From the NCBI RefSeq assembly GCF_014529985.1, contig NZ_JACVMU010000001.1, positions 310,001-374,000 of the forward strand: a DNA stretch of 64,000 nt, read 5' to 3'. The notes beneath the pieces are model-generated. The model made no database searches. It was not told the DNA's origin and was given only the letters and a program-made list of their open reading frames with translations. The DNA is from Leucobacter sp. cx-42 (GTDB taxonomy: Bacteria; Actinomycetota; Actinomycetes; Actinomycetales; Microbacteriaceae). Positions within the stretch are counted from its first letter, which is position 1. Each line of letters opens with the position of its first letter. Shown here one piece after another: positions 19,308 to 27,347 of this stretch. The position numbers were made by a program, and so were the translations under genes.

Positions 19308-19737
19308 CGTTCCACGCTACCCGGTGATCCTGAAAAGTAGTAAATGGACGAGGTATCGTTTCTTCAACGATCAAAAAATTCGGCGACCCGTGGCGCGAAT
19401 CAGGCAACAGCGGGCGAAGGTGAACCCTGCGGATAACTGCCATCTGCGCGCTCAAAACTGGCGTCAGATCGCGTCACGCAGAATGCGCCACACAGGACTC
19501 ACCTTCGCAATGGACCGCGGCTCCCCAGCCGTGATCCGGAGCCGCAACGGCCCCACCCAACCCACTATCTTAGGTACAGATTCTGGGAAAGCACGGGAGG
19601 CTGGAGCATGTGTCACGGCCTCCCGTGTTTTTCCATGCGCGCACATCAATCTGGCGCGCTAGACCGCATTCCGGCGGCGTGTCATCAGTAGCGGTCGTAC
19701 CGAGACGGCTCCAACTCACGGGGCGCCATGCCTGCAC
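19308..19737. other. Intergenic region with two hairpins
   Basis: No gene is credible here. An 8-bp inverted repeat (GCGGCTCC/GGAGCCGC, 19517-19545) precedes a terminator-like hairpin at 19592-19632. The promoter of the hydrolase gene lies at the left end. A small plus-strand RNA ending at the T tract is possible but unproven. Confidence 0.4.
19592..19632 (+). terminator. Terminator-like hairpin with T5 on the plus strand
   Basis: A 10-bp stem (CACGGGAGGC/GCCTCCCGTG) is followed by TTTTT on the plus strand. On the minus strand it lies 106 bases past the end of the iron operon and is followed only by CTTTCCC, so it can serve that operon at best weakly. The better orientation is plus, where no protein gene is seen. 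Confidence 0.6.
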
Positions 19738-20979
19738 TCAGTCTTCGAGGTCGTACACCCCTTCCGGGGGAAGCCCGAGAATTCGGTCACGCATCTCACG
19801 TTTCAGCACCTCGAGTCGTGCGAGTTCTTCGTCGCCCTTCCCTGGACGCGCGGTGAGTTCGATGAACTCGGGCACGACGATATCGCTGTCACGAATCACG
19901 CTCGTCACTGTCACCTCGCCGACACTGAACTCGAACACGTACCGCTGCAGGGTGTTTCCCCGCTCTGGCCGAGCGAGTTCAGAGACGATCTCGTATCGGT
20001 CGCCGGTCACGGATCGCGTCATGAGTTCGAATGCATCGCGCGCACCGGGGCCACCGAACGGGGTGCGGATCCGCAAAGCTCGGCGATCCACACGACCAGA
20101 TTCGAGTCGCGCTTCGAGCGCGGGAATCGCGCGGCCCAGGGCAGCAAACGCGTGCGCAACGCCACCGGGGAACTCCGAGCCGTGGTACCGCATGCAGTCA
20201 GCAAACGTAAACGTGTGGGCGAGACCGTTTTCCCACAGCGTGATCTCCCGGCTTGCCTCCCCCTGCCCGGGTGCGGTCGATTCGTTCGCAGCGTCTCCCG
20301 CGGCAACCTCATCCGCCAACCACGCCAACGATCGATAGAGCAGCTGCGTCGCACCGGGCATGAACCCTGAGCCATGGTGGTAGACGGGGTCCATCGTGCT
20401 GACCAGCACACGCGCGCCGTCGGCGGGCTCCCACACCGCAAGGATCGAGCCGTCAATGCTGCCGTCGACGTGATCCAAGTCAACGAGACTCGTCGCGTCA
20501 GTAGGAAGCTCGAGCACGCCGTGCGAGTGCCAAATGACCGAGCGGTCAGAGAAGTGTCGCTGCGCGGGATGGTCAAGCGCTACGCGACGCTTGCGGTGCG
20601 GCTCCCCCGTGCGCCACCACCAGAAGATGGTGGGTCGCTCGTGTTCGACAAACTGCGGGAACCACGTACCGACGCGGTTTTCCCCGAGCACGACGCCGGG
20701 AACGCCCGCCGCAAATCGTTCGAGCAGCGCGGGACCAGCCGCAGCAAGCAGATCCTGACGCAGGCGGTCGCTCACGAGGATCGCGTCTGCGCCAGACAGC
20801 ACGTCCACAGCGGACTCCCCTGCCTTGGCATTACGGGCCCGGAGTACCTCGTCGCCGAGCTCACGCGCGAGATCCCGAATGTGTACCGGAATCAGGTTGT
20901 AGATGCCGAGCGCAGGATCGGCGAGCGTCGCAAGCTGAGCGTGCGATCCGCCGTGAACGAAGGCGATACGCCGGGTCAT
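19738..20979 (-). CDS. Two-domain protein: amidotransferase-like N half, FmdE-like C half
   Basis: A 413-residue protein of unknown function. The first ~200 residues look like a class I glutamine amidotransferase or ThuA-type fold (RRIAFVHGGSHAQLA, DAILVSDRLRQDLL, PGVVLGENRVGTWFP) without a clear catalytic Cys. Residues ~255-380 resemble the FmdE domain: CMRYHGSEFPGGVAHAFAALG replaces the usual HGHxCPG segment, followed by RIRTPFGGPGARDAFELM. The start ATG at 20979 overlaps the preceding stop by four bases (ATGA), removing 13 residues from the longest frame. It is last in a DtxR-boxed operon with an iron-type ABC importer, suggesting a role in handling the imported metal complex. The domain calls are inference. 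Confidence 0.7.
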   Translation of the reverse strand: MTRRIAFVHGGSHAQLATLADPALGIYNLIPVHIRDLARELGDEVLRARNAKAGESAVDVLSGADAILVSDRLRQDLLAAAGPALLERFAAGVPGVVLGENRVGTWFPQFVEHERPTIFWWWRTGEPHRKRRVALDHPAQRHFSDRSVIWHSHGVLELPTDATSLVDLDHVDGSIDGSILAVWEPADGARVLVSTMDPVYHHGSGFMPGATQLLYRSLAWLADEVAAGDAANESTAPGQGEASREITLWENGLAHTFTFADCMRYHGSEFPGGVAHAFAALGRAIPALEARLESGRVDRRALRIRTPFGGPGARDAFELMTRSVTGDRYEIVSELARPERGNTLQRYVFEFSVGEVTVTSVIRDSDIVVPEFIELTARPGKGDEELARLEVLKREMRDRILGLPPEGVYDLED

Positions 20980-21623
20980 GCTGCAGTCTCTTTCTGCTCG
21001 TCTGCCGCGCGGAGCCATGCGGTAAGCTGTGCTCCCATGTGTGCGGTACCGCGATCCGCCGAAATGAAGTGAGTCAGGTCGTTGCCGCAGTGCACGAGCA
21101 CGCGACCGGCACCGAGCGGATACTCATAGTCAATTGGCGCCAGGAGCTCACCCAGGCCGTGAATGATCATGGCGTGCTCGGGCAGCCAGGCGGGGTAGCC
21201 GCGGCCGTAGAATCCAGCGACGCCGATCTCTCGCAGCCGCTCGAGCGACTGCGGCCCGGGCTCGCCGGTGCTAAAGAGGAACAGGTCAGGGTCGGCACCT
21301 TCCCACACCGGATGGTCGTTCAGCCGAGTGAGCCGCAGGTCGCGCGGCCCAGCGAACGCGAGCTTGCACCAGGTCGCGAGTCCCGTCAGGAACGGCCGCT
21401 GCACGTGCCCGTTCACGAGCACACGCCCGCCACGCTCTACGAAGCCATCGAGTAATTGCTGTTGCTCGGCGAGAAACACCTGATCGGCGTCGCCCGCGAT
21501 GATGATGCCGGTCACCTCGCTGAGATCGGTCTCAGGCAGCCGGTACACGTCAAGCGCCACCGGCTCGTCAGACGCGGCAGCGGGCAGCGGCGGCGTCTCG
21601 TGCATTACTGCGCGAATAATCAC
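20976..21623 (-). CDS. Amidotransferase-like (ThuA-type fold) protein in iron operon
   Basis: A 215-residue protein with features of a GATase1-like fold: GIIIAGDADQVFLAEQQQLL, GGRVLVNGHVQRPFL and a late GAGRVLVHCGNDLTHF. A reactive cysteine cannot be assigned safely; the Cys in VHCGND is in an unusual place. The start is a GTG at 21623 that overlaps the ATPase stop (GTGA) and has AAGGAG about eight bases upstream, which decides against the longer frame. It overlaps the next gene by four bases. The first two thirds parallel the N half of its downstream neighbour, so the pair may have arisen by duplication or act together. Confidence 0.7.
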   Translation of the reverse strand: MIIRAVMHETPPLPAAASDEPVALDVYRLPETDLSEVTGIIIAGDADQVFLAEQQQLLDGFVERGGRVLVNGHVQRPFLTGLATWCKLAFAGPRDLRLTRLNDHPVWEGADPDLFLFSTGEPGPQSLERLREIGVAGFYGRGYPAWLPEHAMIIHGLGELLAPIDYEYPLGAGRVLVHCGNDLTHFISADRGTAHMGAQLTAWLRAADEQKETAA

Positions 21624-22429
21624 ACTCGCACTCCTTCTTCTGTGGGCGCGGATCGCACCGCGGCAGACCATGCCGCGGGAACGGCCGGGCCAAAGTCTGG
21701 AACAATGAGGCGCCGCAACGCACTCGGGGTCATCACGTCAGCGGTCTGCATGCCGAGCCCGTACAGCTCAGACAGCAGATCTTCGGTGAGCAGCTCCCCC
21801 GTGGCACCGACGCGCACGTCATCTGGGCCCACGATGAGGAGTGAGCGTTCCGCGATATGGAACGCATGGTCAGGGTGGTGCGTGGTCATCACAATGGCCA
21901 TGCCCTCATCGGCGAGCGACCGAAGCACGCTCAGGACGCGTCCTTGGTTGCGCAGGTCGAGCGCAGACGCTGGCTCATCGAGCACCATGCTGCTGCACTC
22001 AGAAGCGAGCGCACGCGCAATCAAGACAAGCTGCCGCTCACCGCCGCTCAAGCGCGGGTAGCTGCGATCCGCCAAATGTGAGATGCCGATGCGCTCCAGG
22101 GCAGCGTCTGCAATCTCCCGGTCATGCTTACCAGGGGTAGACATTGCACGCACGTGACGCGCGCGTCCCATGAGTACGACCTCGCGCACGGGAAAGGCGA
22201 AGGCGCTCGCGTGGCTTTGCGGGACGAATCCGACATGGCCCTCGCGCTCGACGTCGCCAGCGGCGGGAACCCGCAGTCCTGCGAGCGTCGAGACGAGCGT
22301 GGTTTTGCCGCGCGCGTTCGGCCCAAGCACCGCCAGAATTTCACCGGCGGGGATGGTGACGTTGACGTCGCGGAACGTCCAGTCAGCTGAGCGCCCATAG
22401 CGGTACCCGAGCCCGGTTGCCCTAATCAT
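21620..22429 (-). CDS. Iron-complex ABC transporter ATPase
   Basis: This 269-residue FepC/FhuC-type nucleotide-binding subunit has Walker A GPNARGKTTL (the usual GAGKS is replaced by ARGKT), signature RLSGGERQLVLIARAL, Walker B MVLDEPASALDLR and the H-loop TTHHPDHAF. It energises the adjacent FecCD-type permease. I use the ATG at 22429 (MIRATGLG), which overlaps the permease stop by eight bases; an upstream ATG at 22453 is possible. It is part of the minus-strand operon led by the binding protein at 24657. Confidence 0.9.
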   Translation of the reverse strand: MIRATGLGYRYGRSADWTFRDVNVTIPAGEILAVLGPNARGKTTLVSTLAGLRVPAAGDVEREGHVGFVPQSHASAFAFPVREVVLMGRARHVRAMSTPGKHDREIADAALERIGISHLADRSYPRLSGGERQLVLIARALASECSSMVLDEPASALDLRNQGRVLSVLRSLADEGMAIVMTTHHPDHAFHIAERSLLIVGPDDVRVGATGELLTEDLLSELYGLGMQTADVMTPSALRRLIVPDFGPAVPAAWSAAVRSAPTEEGVRV

Positions 22430-23531
22430 TGCCGCCCCACATTCGCTTTCCATTCTTTATAAGGAGCCCCACGAAGAACGGGGCACCGATGATTGCCGTG
22501 AGAATGCCAATGGGAATCTCGGCGGTGGTGATAGTGCGCGAGAGCGTATCGATGAGCACGAGGTAGCTGGCGCCGAGCAATGCGCTCGCGGGGAGCACAA
22601 AGCGGTTATCGACTCCGATGAGCATGCGAACCAAGTGCGGCACGACGAGGCCAACCCAGCCGATCACACCGGTGACGGCGACCGCTCCCGCGGTAATGAG
22701 TGCCACTGCGACCAGGAGGACCATGCGGGTGCGTGCAGGATCCGCGCCCAAAGCCCGCGCATCTTCGTCGCCCATCGAAAGCAGGTTGACGCGCCAGCGC
22801 AGCGCGAGGATCACAGCACCAGCAATCACGATCGGGAACGCGGCAAGGACGAGCTTCGCGTAGCTCGCGGTCGCGAGCGAGCCCATCAGCCAGAACACGA
22901 TCGACGGCAGCTCACCGTTCGGATCAGCGACGTACGTGAGCATCGAGACAAAGGCGTTAAACATCGCGCCGATGACCGTGCCAGCGAGGATCACCATGAG
23001 GAGCGGCGACCCGGGAGTCACCCGCGCGATGAGCAGTACGAGGACCAGCGCAACGAGCCCTCCGACGAATGCGCCGCCGACGAGGTAGGCACCGCCGAGC
23101 CCTGCGAGAATCATGAGCACCCCGCCGAGCGAAGCGCCGGATGAGACACCCAACACCTGCGCGCTCGCGAGCGGGTTACGGAAGACCGCCTGCATCGCGG
23201 CGCCGCTCAGCGCCAGCCCCGCACCGACGAGTGCCCCGAGCAAGACGCGCGGTAGACGCACGTCGAGCACAACGGTGCCCTGCTGATCGGTCCAGGTCTG
23301 ATCGACCGGGAGGAAACTTCCGAGCAGAATGCGGGCGGTGTCCGTCACCGGCACCGCGAAGCGGCCGACCGAGAGCGACACCAGTACCGCGAGCACGAGC
23401 AGCACCGCGAGCGCAGCAATGACCGAGCCGGGGCGGATCACGCGACGGGCAGCAGGCACCGGCGCTGCGGCAGTGCCGGTCGCGCCGGCACCGCCCGTCA
23501 CAGCTGCCGAGTTAGCGGCGGAACTGGTCAT
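22422..23531 (-). CDS. Iron-complex ABC transporter permease (FecCD family)
   Basis: A 369-residue integral membrane protein with about ten helices. Family motifs are RLPRVLLGALVGAGLALSGAAMQAVFRNPLA, abridged here as RVLLGALVG and QAVFRNPLASAQ, and GWVGLVVPHLVRM near the C terminus, which contacts the ATPase. A low-complexity Ala-rich N terminus precedes the first helix. The start is the ATG at 23531, overlapping the binding-protein stop by 20 bases; the longer frame would run deep into that gene. A single permease gene implies a homodimeric channel, unlike the two-permease system on the plus strand. Confidence 0.93.
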   Translation of the reverse strand: MTSSAANSAAVTGGAGATGTAAAPVPAARRVIRPGSVIAALAVLLVLAVLVSLSVGRFAVPVTDTARILLGSFLPVDQTWTDQQGTVVLDVRLPRVLLGALVGAGLALSGAAMQAVFRNPLASAQVLGVSSGASLGGVLMILAGLGGAYLVGGAFVGGLVALVLVLLIARVTPGSPLLMVILAGTVIGAMFNAFVSMLTYVADPNGELPSIVFWLMGSLATASYAKLVLAAFPIVIAGAVILALRWRVNLLSMGDEDARALGADPARTRMVLLVAVALITAGAVAVTGVIGWVGLVVPHLVRMLIGVDNRFVLPASALLGASYLVLIDTLSRTITTAEIPIGILTAIIGAPFFVGLLIKNGKRMWGGND

Positions 23532-24657
23532 AGTTCGCACCCGACACGTTGTCGTCGAAGCGCAGGACGCCATCGAGCTCGTCCTCCGAGAGGTCATACG
23601 CGAAGAGGTCATCAAACGCGTCGATCGTGTCTTCGCGCAGGTCAACGTTGCCCGCCTCCGGGTAGAGCAGGTGGAACATCCACTCCCACATGAGCGGCGA
23701 CTCCGAGCCGGGAACCTGCCAACGGTAGCCACCGAGCGGGGTCTTGTACACGCGGCCATCCTTCACCGCCTGGACTGATGCGAGGCGCGAGTCGGCCATG
23801 ATCTGCTCGGGGGTCGACTCGTCGAACGCACTGAGGAAGATGACCTCGGGGTTCCATTCGAGGATCTGCTCCGGGCTCACCTGTCCGGTATCCGAGACGA
23901 AGTCCTGCGAGACGAGGTCAGCACCGACGAGGTCAAACTGGAAGCCGTCGTAGCCGCTGCCGGTCGTCGCCGAGTAGCTGTCTGCCGCTGCGGAGAGCAT
24001 GATTGCGCGCGGACGCTCAGACTTCTGCGCGGCAACCTGCTCCTGCATGTCAGCGATCTGCTCGTGCTGCCAGGCAACGAGTGCTTCGCCTCGCTCTGGC
24101 TTACCCGCAATCTCTGAGAAGAGCGTGAGCCAGGTCTCGAGGTCCTCCTGCGTGCCGTACTTCAGGCCAACGACCGGGATGCCGGCGTTCTCGATCGGTG
24201 CGATGACGTCGTCACCACGATCGCCCCACTGCACGACGACGTCGGGCTGCAACGTGAGCAGTGTCTCAACGTTCGGTACGAAGTCTGCGCCAGCAACCGT
24301 GGTCGTGCTCGATGACTCAGGGAACATCGTGGCAAACATGCCGCCCTGGTTCGCCTGCAGCGTCGACTCGTTGATGCCAACGATGCGATCGTACGAGCGG
24401 TCTACCGCTGCAAAGATCGACGGCGCTGGCATCACCGTGAACGCCACCTTCTCGACATTTGCCGGAAGTTCGACAGTCTCGCCTCGCTGATCTGTCAGAA
24501 CGATGCCGCTGTCAGCAGATTTCGACTTCGCTTCGCTTGCAGATTCCGAGGTGCACCCGGTGAGCAGGAGCGTGACAGCACTCACGGTTGCGAGCGCGCC
24601 AAGTCCAGTGCGTCGGAGCTTGGCGGAGAACGAGTGGGTTCTGGACAGGGAGGACAT
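23512..24657 (-). CDS. Iron-complex-binding lipoprotein (periplasmic-binding family 2)
   Basis: This 381-residue surface lipoprotein has a basic, hydrophobic signal and the lipobox LLTGCTS with Cys near residue 35. Its fold is the FepB/BtuF class: an opening GIVLTDQRGETVELPANVEKV, a central LQPDVVVQWG and a C-lobe with WNPEVIFLSAF and VKDGRVYKTPLGGYRW. It should bind a ferric siderophore or haem-like complex and pass it to the permease; which one is not readable. It is the first gene of the minus-strand operon, and a DtxR-like palindrome lies about 50 bases upstream, so expression is probably iron-repressed. Confidence 0.93.
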   Translation of the reverse strand: MSSLSRTHSFSAKLRRTGLGALATVSAVTLLLTGCTSESASEAKSKSADSGIVLTDQRGETVELPANVEKVAFTVMPAPSIFAAVDRSYDRIVGINESTLQANQGGMFATMFPESSSTTTVAGADFVPNVETLLTLQPDVVVQWGDRGDDVIAPIENAGIPVVGLKYGTQEDLETWLTLFSEIAGKPERGEALVAWQHEQIADMQEQVAAQKSERPRAIMLSAAADSYSATTGSGYDGFQFDLVGADLVSQDFVSDTGQVSPEQILEWNPEVIFLSAFDESTPEQIMADSRLASVQAVKDGRVYKTPLGGYRWQVPGSESPLMWEWMFHLLYPEAGNVDLREDTIDAFDDLFAYDLSEDELDGVLRFDDNVSGANYDQFRR

Positions 24658-24705
24658 TCGTGCCTTTCGGTGGCGAAACTATGAACGTCGTAACCATATC
24701 TGACG

Positions 24706-24727
24706 TTAGTAAGGTTTGCCTAACTAA
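24706..24727. promoter_or_regulatory. DtxR/IdeR-like iron box for the minus-strand operon
   Basis: Half-sites TTAGTAAGG and CCTAACTAA flank a TTTG centre, giving a near-perfect dyad resembling the iron box core AGGTTAGGCTAACC. It lies 48 bases before the binding-protein start. A second partial site (TTAGCTAAC) follows at about 24735. Confidence 0.75.
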
Positions 24728-24734
24728 CATCAGA

Positions 24735-26234
24735 TTAGCTAACATAACGAGCCTTCTGCCCACCGTTGCCCCACTCTGGATTCCATTGCGCACGTTGTCC
24801 CCACACCGATCGTGCAAACCGCAGGTCTTGCACCTCAAGTTCAGCGGGAGGGGCACCGTGGACAGCCCGAAATGCACGCGTAAAGGCAGGCAGATGCGCA
24901 TACCCCACCTCACGTGAGACCTCAGATGGCTTCGCTCCAGAACCGAGCATGTGCCTTGCGCCGGTCATGCGCAGCAGTCGGCGCAACACCGCCAGCGAGA
25001 CCCCGGCACGCTCACCCACCGCACGCTGCAGCATGCGCTCATCCAACCCCAAACGACCCGAGAGCTCCAGGTTGGTCAGATGCGGCGAGCGCGCGCTCAT
25101 ACTGGCGAAGCGCGCGAGCACCGCGTCTCCCGCGGTCACCTCGGCCACGGTGGCGCCGGCAAGCACTTCGCGAAACCCCTGTTCTGCGTCAACCCCGACG
25201 GCGCCAACGGCGGTGTAGGCGGCAAGCATCATCGACAGCACGCGAACATCCGAAATGTCCCCCAACTGCGCGGGAACGAGTGGTTCACCCACCCCGCCTG
25301 CCGCGCCCGATCGGAACCCAACCGGAAGCACCATAGATCCTGGTGGAATCTCCAGCGAGTTTGGCATTCCAGCAGGGATCACCGCCGCCTGCCCCTCGGC
25401 CAGGTCAATACTCCGACCGCACACCATCAGCCGCGATCCGCCAACCGCCGCCCAGACGGCAACGTGAGCTCCGTTCGCTCGCACCCAGGTACCCTGCGCG
25501 TGCCCGCGCACCACACGTGGCAAGACCACACGCGCCTCATGAACCCGCGACTCACCACTCAGCATTGCTTCGCGCCAGCGCCCCGGCGTCGCACCCACCT
25601 CACGCGTGAATGCACGAATAAACCCAGCAACGCTCTGATAGCCGACGTGGTGTGCCACCCATCCGAGGGAACGCCCCTCCTGAATGAGCTTCGCAGCGGC
25701 CACCACCCGTGAGCGACGTAGCCAGCCAGCCAATGTCATGCCGGTCTCAGCGAGGAAATTTCTCTGTACATTGCGCTGACTCCACCCCAATCCGGAGCGC
25801 GCGAGCCACTCAGCGACGTCAAGCTCCGGGCGCGCCGCAAGCACCTCGGCACATGCCCGGAGGTCCCGCGATGACGGCCACACGAGTTCGGGTATGGCCA
25901 AATCGTCAGCACCGTGCACTTCAACGGGAGATGGCGACGCGTCGAGATACCCAAGCGAGCCGCCGAACGCACGCACGAGCTCTGGCAGGATCCGCTGCTC
26001 CACGGTCACGCGCGCCCCGGACGTCGCCCCCATTCCCACGGCAGGCACCGGGAGCACCACGTCTCCACGCCCAACTCGAATCGCAAGCACGTCACCGGCT
26101 GCAATCCATATTCCGCACCCGGCACGCACGACGATCTCGCCAGCAGCCGTACGGAATCGGGCCGCCCCAGCGAGCACCACAAACAGCACCGATTCACGCA
26201 TTCGAACAGGATCCCCTTGGGGAGCGGGTAACAC
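24735..26234 (-). CDS. Tandem-duplicated AraC-type regulator of iron uptake
   Basis: A 499-residue regulator made of two complete AraC-like modules in one chain. Module 1 has a cupin-like sensor (VVLAGAARFRTAAGEIVVRAG) and an AraC HTH pair at residues ~121-224 (AKLIQEGRSLGWVAHHVGYQ, TPGRWREAM). Module 2 has a second cupin-like sensor (GGSRLMVCGRSIDLAEGQAA) and a second HTH pair at ~378-468 (SEVSREVGYAHLPAFTRAF). Usual family members are about 300 residues. I prefer the GTG at 26234, with AGGA upstream: the longest frame would begin beyond the DtxR box at 26263. It lies between two iron-uptake operons and probably controls one or both, perhaps using the siderophore as ligand. Confidence 0.8.
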   Translation of the reverse strand: MLPAPQGDPVRMRESVLFVVLAGAARFRTAAGEIVVRAGCGIWIAAGDVLAIRVGRGDVVLPVPAVGMGATSGARVTVEQRILPELVRAFGGSLGYLDASPSPVEVHGADDLAIPELVWPSSRDLRACAEVLAARPELDVAEWLARSGLGWSQRNVQRNFLAETGMTLAGWLRRSRVVAAAKLIQEGRSLGWVAHHVGYQSVAGFIRAFTREVGATPGRWREAMLSGESRVHEARVVLPRVVRGHAQGTWVRANGAHVAVWAAVGGSRLMVCGRSIDLAEGQAAVIPAGMPNSLEIPPGSMVLPVGFRSGAAGGVGEPLVPAQLGDISDVRVLSMMLAAYTAVGAVGVDAEQGFREVLAGATVAEVTAGDAVLARFASMSARSPHLTNLELSGRLGLDERMLQRAVGERAGVSLAVLRRLLRMTGARHMLGSGAKPSEVSREVGYAHLPAFTRAFRAVHGAPPAELEVQDLRFARSVWGQRAQWNPEWGNGGQKARYVS

Positions 26235-26262
26235 GATGTCGTTTCCTATCAACAGATCTAGG

Positions 26263-26281
26263 TTAGGTAAGGCTAACTTTG
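26263..26281. promoter_or_regulatory. DtxR/IdeR-like iron box for the plus-strand operon
   Basis: TTAGGTAAGGCTAACTTTG matches 15 of 19 positions of the consensus iron box TTAGGTTAGGCTAACCTAA by hand count. It lies 65 bases before the plus-strand binding-protein start and just before the preferred start of the AraC-type gene, so it could control both divergent units. Confidence 0.8.
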
Positions 26282-26345
26282 ATGCTATCGCGGGCAACTG
26301 AACCGCGCAGAATCACGTACATTTCTTTGAAAGGCTGCACTCAGC

Positions 26346-27344
26346 ATGGCCAGAAGACTGCCCACATTCATCGCCGCGATGGGAGCTATCTTGCTCCTCG
26401 CCGGCTGCTCGGGCACACCGGCAACCACCACCGACGACACCACCGCAGGGAACACCGCAAGCGGCGACTGGCCCCGCACCATCGAACACGCAGCGGGGAG
26501 CACCACAATTGATGAGGCTCCGCTTCGCATCGTGTCGACCTCGCCGTCACTGACGGGCAGCCTCCTCGCAATCGATGCACCGCTCGTCGCCACGGGTGCC
26601 GCAACCGTCACCCCGCTCACTGACGACAAGGGGTTCTTCACGCAGTGGGCAGACGTCGCTGACGAGCGCGGTGTCGAGGTCGCCTACGCCAACCTCACGC
26701 TCGACATCGACGCGATCGATCAGTTTGAGCCAGATCTCATCATCGGCTCAGCGAATGGCGGCGACGCGACGAGCGATGCCTACGACCAGCTCTCGGAGAT
26801 CGCTCCCACCGTGCTGCTCGACTACAGCAGCGTCACCTGGCAGGACCTCACGACGGAGCTTGGCGAGATCACCGGCCTCGAAACGAACGCGACCGAACGT
26901 CTTGCCGAGTACGACAGCTGGGTCGCCGGCGAGGCAGCAAAGCTCAGTCTCCCCGAACAGCCCGCTACGGCGCTCGTCTACATGGGCGCCGAGGGCGCCT
27001 GGTCGTTCTTGCCTGAGAGCCCGCAGGCGCAGCTCCTGTCGTCGCTCGGTTTCACCTACGAGCGCGCGAACGACGCATTTGCCGCTGAGGGCCAGGCCGG
27101 CCGCGATGTCGACGTACTCTCCAGCGAAAACATGGCAGCAGGCCTCGAACAGGCTCAGAGCATCTTCATCGTCGCGATGGGCGGCGGCGACCCGGTCGCT
27201 GATTTCACGGGTGACCCGCTGCTCGCAAACCAGGCGGCCGTGGCCAACGATCGCGTGTACAGCCTGGGTTCGCAGTCGTTCCGCCTCGACTATTACAGCG
27301 CCAAGCAGACGGTTGCACTCATCGTCGACGCCTTCGCCAAGTAG
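26346..27344 (+). CDS. Ferric-siderophore-binding lipoprotein
   Basis: A 332-residue lipoprotein with signal MARRLPTFIAAMGAILLL and lipobox LLAGCSG (Cys near residue 21). The FepB-type fold shows in RTIEHAAGSTTIDEAPLRIV, FEPDLIIGSANGG and a late ANDRVYSLGSQSFRLDYYS. It delivers an iron complex to the two-permease channel encoded directly downstream; only three bases separate it from the first permease gene. GAAAGG upstream of the ATG is the ribosome binding site. It leads the plus-strand iron operon, behind a DtxR-like box. Confidence 0.93.
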   Translation: MARRLPTFIAAMGAILLLAGCSGTPATTTDDTTAGNTASGDWPRTIEHAAGSTTIDEAPLRIVSTSPSLTGSLLAIDAPLVATGAATVTPLTDDKGFFTQWADVADERGVEVAYANLTLDIDAIDQFEPDLIIGSANGGDATSDAYDQLSEIAPTVLLDYSSVTWQDLTTELGEITGLETNATERLAEYDSWVAGEAAKLSLPEQPATALVYMGAEGAWSFLPESPQAQLLSSLGFTYERANDAFAAEGQAGRDVDVLSSENMAAGLEQAQSIFIVAMGGGDPVADFTGDPLLANQAAVANDRVYSLGSQSFRLDYYSAKQTVALIVDAFAK

Positions 27345-27347
27345 GCC

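Noticed and set aside
19738..20979. Interpretation as a trehalose-utilisation (ThuA) gene
   Set aside because: No sugar genes are nearby, the fold likeness is weak, and the C-terminal half points elsewhere.
24735..26297. Longest start of the AraC-type gene
   Set aside because: It would place the DtxR-like box inside the first codons; the GTG at 26234 with AGGA upstream fits better.
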